From assembly GCA_021826655.1 (NCBI GenBank), contig JAKAZC010000087.1, positions 1 to 9,500 on the forward strand: 9,500 nucleotides of DNA. The letters are read 5' to 3'. The position numbers and the translations under genes were made by a program. The DNA is from Actinomycetes bacterium. GTDB taxonomy: Bacteria; Actinomycetota; Acidimicrobiia; Acidimicrobiales; RAAP-2. A model generated the notes under the pieces. It made no database searches. It was not told the origin of the DNA and saw only the letters and a list, made by a program, of their open reading frames with translations. Positions 6,553 to 9,500 of this stretch are shown here, piece by piece. How positions within the stretch are numbered: position 1 is the stretch's first letter; each line of letters starts with the position of its first letter.

Positions 6553-7239
6553 TCAGCTTCCCCTGACGACCGCCATCGCCTCGGCAGGGCGGTCCGTGAT
6601 CACGGCGTCGACCCCGAGGTCGACCATCGCCTGCAGGTCCGCCGGGGCGTTCACCGTCCAGACGTTCAGGGCGAGGCCCGCCTGCCGTGCCCCCCGCACC
6701 AGGGATGCATCCACCCAGCTGACGAAGGGGTGCACGCAGTGGTAGCCGCGGCCCGCGACCGACCCGAGCGTTCCGTGGGGATCGACGACCGGCGGGACCA
6801 GCCATCCGAGCCGGACCTCCGCCCCGGCGGCGCGGGATGCCAGGAGCGCCGCGTCGAGCACGTCGGTGCTGAAGGACGAGAGCACGACCCGCCCGGCCGC
6901 GCCCGATCCGACGACGGCCCCGACCGCCGCCGCGGCGATCGCCGCCGGCCGGGTCGGGGCGTCCCGGGAAGAGGTCTTGATCTCGACGTTCACCACCATC
7001 CCCTCGCAGGTCGACAGCACGTCGAGGAGCGACGGCACGGATGCCGGGAGGTCCGCCGCCCGAACCTCGGCGATGGGGCCCGACCCGGGGACGACCGCGT
7101 CGTGGTGGACCACGAGCTCACCGTCGGCGCTCAGGTGCACGTCGAGCTCGACCCCGTCGGCACCGAGCCGGCGGGCCCATACGAACGCTTCCAGCGTGTT
7201 CTCCTGCTGGCCGCCACCACGGCCGCGATGTGCCCACAC
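6553..7239 (-). CDS. Glycerophosphodiester phosphodiesterase (GDPD family)
   Basis: A 228-residue single-domain enzyme that hydrolyses glycerophosphodiesters to glycerol-3-phosphate and an alcohol. Motifs: AHRGRGGGQQENTLEAF (3-19) with catalytic His4, GVELDVHLSADGELVVHHD (29-47) with metal ligands Glu31 and Asp33 and the second His (46), VEIK (85-88), then SSFS, a WTVN segment and GVDAVITDRP near the end. No signal peptide, so cytoplasmic, acting on internal or imported glycerophosphodiesters. GTG 7239 is chosen because it sits just before the HRG motif and AGGA lies 5 nt upstream; the frame is open 59 codons further, but that part crosses the hairpin and shows no family similarity. Followed on the same strand by etfBA, divergent from whiB1. 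Confidence 0.9.
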   Translation of the reverse strand: MWAHRGRGGGQQENTLEAFVWARRLGADGVELDVHLSADGELVVHHDAVVPGSGPIAEVRAADLPASVPSLLDVLSTCEGMVVNVEIKTSSRDAPTRPAAIAAAAVGAVVGSGAAGRVVLSSFSTDVLDAALLASRAAGAEVRLGWLVPPVVDPHGTLGSVAGRGYHCVHPFVSWVDASLVRGARQAGLALNVWTVNAPADLQAMVDLGVDAVITDRPAEAMAVVRGS

Positions 7240-7244
7240 CGCGG

Positions 7245-7248
7245 TCCT
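7245..7248 (-). promoter_or_regulatory. Ribosome binding site deciding the GDPD start
   Basis: AGGA on the minus strand, 5 nt before GTG 7239. It supports the short start immediately before the HRG motif. Confidence 0.5.
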
Positions 7249-7260
7249 GCCGCCGGTGGG

Positions 7261-7296
7261 CGCGAGTCGATCCCCGGACCCGGGGACCGACTCGCG
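7261..7296. repeat. 36-bp near-perfect inverted repeat (long hairpin)
   Basis: The outer arms CGCGAGTCG (7261-7269) and CGACTCGCG (7288-7296) are perfect complements. After one mismatch (A7270/C7287), TCCCCGG (7271-7277) pairs with CCGGGGA (7280-7286). In all 16 of 17 positions pair. It lies 21 bp upstream of the GDPD start, so it may form in that mRNA's leader, or act as a protein site or insulator between GDPD and whiB1. No T-run follows on either strand. Confidence 0.65.
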
Positions 7297-7354
7297 GGCG
7301 GCGCCGAATGCCGGGTCGGCCCGTGATCCGGCACCTACAGACCCGAAAAAACCC

Positions 7355-7383
7355 TTGCAAGCTATGAAATCTCCCGTTAATCT
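7355..7383 (+). promoter_or_regulatory. Probable sigma70-type promoter of whiB1
   Basis: TTGCAA (7355-7360) and TAATCT (7378-7383) are separated by 17 bp, the ideal spacing, in the most AT-rich part of the intergenic region. Transcription would start near 7390, giving a leader of about 80 nt. TTGCAA is its own complement and could also be a -35 for a minus-strand promoter toward the GDPD gene, where the matching -10 (TAGGTG) is poor. Confidence 0.5.
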
Positions 7384-7432
7384 TCTCAGGCCAAGCGGCA
7401 TTTTCACGACGGGCACCAGATGGGTCCGAGCA

Positions 7433-7448
7433 TGTGAAAATCTTCACA
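7433..7448. promoter_or_regulatory. CRP/cAMP-receptor-type binding site, TGTGA-N6-TCACA
   Basis: TGTGAAAATCTTCACA matches the CRP-family consensus TGTGA-N6-TCACA at all ten defined positions. It ends 22 bp before the whiB1 ATG. In M. tuberculosis the CRP protein Rv3676 binds upstream of whiB1, so the site fits the gene. Its place downstream of the predicted promoter would favour repression, unless the real promoter differs. Confidence 0.6.
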
Positions 7449-7460
7449 AACCTCGTGGGT

Positions 7461-7466
7461 GGAGGA
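7461..7466 (+). promoter_or_regulatory. Strong ribosome binding site of whiB1
   Basis: GGAGGA, 4 nt before ATG 7471. It fixes the start and rules out the GTG at 7459, which overlaps the site itself. Confidence 0.75.
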
Positions 7467-7470
7467 ATCA

Positions 7471-7767
7471 ATGGCGCTCATGTGGAACCGGACGGTCGAC
7501 TGGGACTCCGGCGACTGGCGACGCGAAGCAGCGTGTCGGAACACCGAGCCGGACCTGTTCTTTCCCGTCGGCACGACCGGGCCGGCATTCGACCAGATCG
7601 AAATGGCGAAGCGGGTCTGCCGGGCCTGCGAGGCGCAGGACCCCTGCCTCGACTTCGCCCTCGCCACCAACCAGGAGTCCGGCGTCTGGGGCGGGACGTC
7701 CGAGGAGGAGCGGCGCAAGCTCCGCAAGGCATGGTTGGCCGCCAGGCGGAGCAACCGGGCCAGCTGA
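7471..7767 (+). CDS. whiB1: WhiB-family [4Fe-4S] transcriptional regulator, WhiB1/WblE type
   Basis: A 98-residue WhiB protein. The four cluster-binding cysteines are C22, C50, C53 and C59 (C-x27-C-x2-C-x5-C), followed by the G-V-W-G-G turn (71-75) and a basic tail (RRKLRKAWLAARR) of the kind that contacts DNA. The segment DLFFPVGTTGPAFDQIEMAKRVC (28-50) closely resembles M. tuberculosis WhiB1, and the neighbouring convergent pdtaS repeats the Rv3219/Rv3220c order. WhiB1 and Streptomyces WblE are NO-sensitive Fe-S proteins that bind the housekeeping sigma factor and act as essential regulators in the species studied. The start is set by GGAGGA. Probable control: a promoter at 7355-7383 and a CRP-type site at 7433-7448. 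Another WhiB class is possible but less likely. Confidence 0.93.
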   Translation: MALMWNRTVDWDSGDWRREAACRNTEPDLFFPVGTTGPAFDQIEMAKRVCRACEAQDPCLDFALATNQESGVWGGTSEEERRKLRKAWLAARRSNRAS

Positions 7768-7780
7768 GCCCACCGGGTCA

Positions 7781-7797
7781 CGGGCCCTGCGGGCCCG
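7781..7797. terminator. Hairpin between convergent whiB1 and pdtaS
   Basis: CGGGCCC (7781-7787) pairs perfectly with GGGCCCG (7791-7797) across a TGC loop, 14 bp after the whiB1 stop and 31 bp beyond the pdtaS stop. No T-run, but the position suits a bidirectional terminator. Confidence 0.5.
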
Positions 7798-7827
7798 CCC
7801 GTACCGGACCAGCGAGGCCGCGCCGTC

Positions 7828-9348
7828 TCAACCCCGGGCACGGCGTGTCGGCACCCTTATGACCGCCCGGGTGCCCCAACCCTCGCTCGCCGCCACCCCT
7901 TCCATCACGATCGACCCCTCGAGCTGACTGACCACGAGGTCGCGCACGATCGAGAGCCCGAGGCTCGTCGTCCGCTCGATGTCGAACCCCGGCGGCAGCC
8001 CGCAGCCGTCGTCCCTGACTTCCACCCGTAGCTCGTCCCCCCGATTGGCGAGGGCCACCGTCACATGGCCGGTCCTCCCGCCTGGCGCGCCGTTGCCCGC
8101 CCCGCCGTCGCCCGGGGGTTCGGCGGGCACGAAGGCATGCTCCACCGCGTTCTGCAGGAGCTCGGCCAGCGCGACGGCCAGCGGCGTCGCCACTGCGGCG
8201 CTCACGTCGCCGGGGTCACCCTTCACCGTGATCTCCACCGCCTGCGACGACACGATCGAGTCGGCGGCCATCTGCACCAAGGACGCCACGATCTCCGCGA
8301 ACGGAACCTGGTCGCCCGGATCCCGCGAGAGGATCTCGTGGACGAGGGCGATCGAGCGGACCCGGCGCTCGGCTTCGCGCAAGGCCTCGCGACCGGCACC
8401 GACGTCCACCCGGCGCGCCTGCAGGCTGAGCAGCGACGAGATGGTCTGCAGGTTGTTCTTCACCCGGTGGTGCACCTCGCGTATCGCGGCGTCCTTCGAC
8501 AGGAGGAGCCTGTCGAGGCGCCGGACGTCGGTGACGTCCCGCAGGAGGATCATGGCGCCGGTCACCAGCCCGTGCGAGATCAGGGGTATGCAGTGGACGA
8601 GCACGATGACGTCGGGACGGCGCTCCACCTCCTCCACCACCGGCCGGCCGGTCGCCAGGGCCCATTCGACCGCCGACTCCTCGACGCCGAGCTCCGTCAG
8701 GCGGCGGTGCTCGGGCTGGGAGTAGACGCCCATCCGGTGGAAGGCATTGATCGCGTTCGGGGAGGCGAACTCCACCCTCCCCTCGGCATCCACCACCACC
8801 ACGCCGTCCACCACCCTCGGGGCCTCCTCCGTCCCCACGTCCTCGCCTGGGAACGGGAACGCCGACTCGGCCACCATCGCCGCCAGTCGCTCGTACACGT
8901 GGAGGTACGTCTGCTCGAACATGCTCGTCACGCCCCGGAGCGGTGCCGAGGACATCCGGAGGAGCACGGCCACGACCTTGCCCCCGAAGCGGACGGGAAC
9001 GTTCTCGACCGGGATGGTCTCGCCGAGCGACGAGTGCAGGAACTCGCCGTGCTCGATCCGGCCGTGCTGCAGGGCCGCGCTGGTCAGCCCCCACTCCCCC
9101 TCCCCCACGGTCTCGCCCACGAGGTCCTGCTCCACCAGGGTCGGGCGGTTGTTCGGCCGTACCTGGCCGACCACCACCATCTGCCCCTCGCCCCGGCGAT
9201 GCGCGGGCGACACCGGCACCACCAACAGCAGGTCCGAGAACGCGAGGTCGGCCAGCATGCTCCACGATCCGAGCAGGCGCTGCACGTGGCCCAGCTCCTC
9301 CTGGTCGAGGTCGGTGTGGAGCTGGGCCAGTTCGGCCGGTGTCGGCAT
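7828..9348 (-). CDS. pdtaS: Sensor histidine kinase, HisKA_2 family, PdtaS-like
   Basis: A 506-residue soluble histidine kinase without membrane segments. Residues about 1-160 form a GAF-like sensor of the PdtaS N-terminal type, about 175-285 a PAS domain ending in ILLRDVTDVRRLD, and 290-345 the HisKA_2 dimerisation domain with EVHHRVKNNLQ (291-301; the phosphorylated residue is His293 or His294). The ATPase domain has the N-box ELLQNAVEHAF (396-406), DDGCGLPPGF (446-455) and TSLGLSIV (461-468). In M. tuberculosis PdtaS phosphorylates the ANTAR antiterminator PdtaR; no such regulator gene is in this window. A Gly/Pro-rich insert at 408-428 follows the N-box. ATG 9348 has GAGGA 5 nt upstream, overlapping the stop of the preceding gene, so the two are probably cotranscribed. 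Convergent with whiB1 as in mycobacteria. Confidence 0.92.
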   Translation of the reverse strand: MPTPAELAQLHTDLDQEELGHVQRLLGSWSMLADLAFSDLLLVVPVSPAHRRGEGQMVVVGQVRPNNRPTLVEQDLVGETVGEGEWGLTSAALQHGRIEHGEFLHSSLGETIPVENVPVRFGGKVVAVLLRMSSAPLRGVTSMFEQTYLHVYERLAAMVAESAFPFPGEDVGTEEAPRVVDGVVVVDAEGRVEFASPNAINAFHRMGVYSQPEHRRLTELGVEESAVEWALATGRPVVEEVERRPDVIVLVHCIPLISHGLVTGAMILLRDVTDVRRLDRLLLSKDAAIREVHHRVKNNLQTISSLLSLQARRVDVGAGREALREAERRVRSIALVHEILSRDPGDQVPFAEIVASLVQMAADSIVSSQAVEITVKGDPGDVSAAVATPLAVALAELLQNAVEHAFVPAEPPGDGGAGNGAPGGRTGHVTVALANRGDELRVEVRDDGCGLPPGFDIERTTSLGLSIVRDLVVSQLEGSIVMEGVAASEGWGTRAVIRVPTRRARG

Positions 9349-9353
9349 CGCCG

Positions 9354-9358
9354 TCCTC
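9354..9358 (-). promoter_or_regulatory. Ribosome binding site of pdtaS overlapping the upstream stop codon
   Basis: GAGGA with a 5-nt spacer to ATG 9348; its first two bases are within the TGA (9359-9357) of the upstream gene, which suggests translational coupling. Confidence 0.6.
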
Positions 9359-9500
9359 AGCCGCGGCCCGGGGGGCCGGGGGTGCCCAGCGCAGAGCCGG
9401 CGCCGGGCCCTCCCGACGGCACGGCGTCCGCGGGCGCGGCGCCCGACGGCACGGCGTCCGCGGGCGCGGCGCCCGACGGCACGGCGTCCGCGGGCGCGGC
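9357..9500 (-). CDS. C-terminal end of an unidentified protein with Ala/Pro-rich decapeptide repeats (5' end outside window)
   Basis: On the minus strand a frame is open from the window edge to TGA at 9359-9357, 8 nt before the pdtaS start. It encodes about 47 residues: tandem copies of the decapeptide AAPADAVPSG, then a Gly/Pro-rich tail ending TPGPPGRG. It is too short and low in complexity to assign a family. In M. tuberculosis the gene upstream of pdtaS is a small biotinylated protein (Rv3221c), preceded by rshA and sigH; whether this is any of these cannot be told. That it is real coding sequence is inferred from the repeat length being exactly 10 codons, the tight junction with pdtaS and the shared strand. 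Confidence 0.5.
   Translation of the reverse strand, partial: AAPADAVPSGAAPADAVPSGAAPADAVPSGGPGAGSALGTPGPPGRG
9412..9500. repeat. 30-bp tandem repeat, about three copies, cut by the window edge
   Basis: Units at 9421-9450 and 9451-9480 are identical, 9481-9500 continues a third, and 9412-9420 matches the end of a preceding unit. There are no spacers. The period is a multiple of three and on the minus strand each unit encodes AAPADAVPSG. The array continues beyond the window. Confidence 0.9.

Noticed and set aside
7344..7351. The run of six A (T on the minus strand) as an intrinsic terminator tail.
   Set aside because: No hairpin precedes it on the minus strand, only the short TTGCAA self-complement, and no gene ends there.
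7240..7416. A 59-residue N-terminal extension of the GDPD, back to ATG 7416.
   Set aside because: It crosses the 36-bp hairpin and the whiB1 promoter, has no signal-peptide or family character, and GTG 7239 has a good ribosome site next to the HRG motif.
9412..9500. CRISPR-like 30-bp repeats.
   Set aside because: The units are directly abutting with no spacers and read as an in-frame decapeptide; this is a coding tandem repeat.

Overview
The window is gene-dense, very GC-rich DNA from an actinobacterium (Actinomycetota). The main evidence is a WhiB-family [4Fe-4S] regulator of the WhiB1/WblE type convergent with a PdtaS-like HisKA_2 sensor kinase, which is the same arrangement as Rv3219/Rv3220c of Mycobacterium tuberculosis. 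A phosphatase / DUF3090 / SCO1664-family trio typical of Actinobacteria and an FrhB-type F420 protein agree with this. I cannot fix the class; an uncultured lineage is possible.

Layout. (1) 2-871 (+): 3' part of an FrhB/FdhB-like F420-dependent iron-sulfur flavoprotein gene. (2) 932-1615 (-): a family 5 uracil-DNA glycosylase, convergent with it across a GC hairpin. (3) 1640-3608 (+): histidine-phosphatase-superfamily protein, DUF3090 protein and SCO1664-family kinase-like protein, transcribed divergently from the glycosylase from only 24 bp; the first two overlap by 4 nt. (4) 3640-4050 (-): a limonene-epoxide-hydrolase-family enzyme with all five catalytic positions, divergent from a TetR regulator (4107-4724, +), with a perfect 17-bp palindrome between them. 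(5) 4735-6481 (-): etfB then etfA, 1 nt apart, encoding both electron transfer flavoprotein subunits; a glycerophosphodiester phosphodiesterase gene lies upstream on the same strand (6553-7239). (6) 7240-7470: a 231-bp divergent intergenic region with a 36-bp hairpin, a sigma70-like promoter and a perfect TGTGA-N6-TCACA CRP-type site. (7) 7471-7767 (+): whiB1. (8) 7828-9348 (-): pdtaS, preceded by the Ala/Pro-rich repeat-encoding 3' end of another gene running off the right edge.

Themes. The window mixes redox and housekeeping functions (ETF, F420 protein, base-excision repair) with three regulatory arrangements read directly from the DNA: an overlapping bidirectional promoter that may give two leaderless mRNAs at 1616-1639, a self-contained TetR/epoxide-hydrolase switch, and a possibly cAMP-CRP-controlled whiB1. 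The least understood system is the phosphatase/DUF3090/SCO1664 trio: a phosphatase fold and a lipid-kinase-like fold linked by a small Cys/His protein, conserved in actinobacteria and without a settled function. No CRISPR array, tRNA, rRNA, insertion sequence or phage gene is visible.
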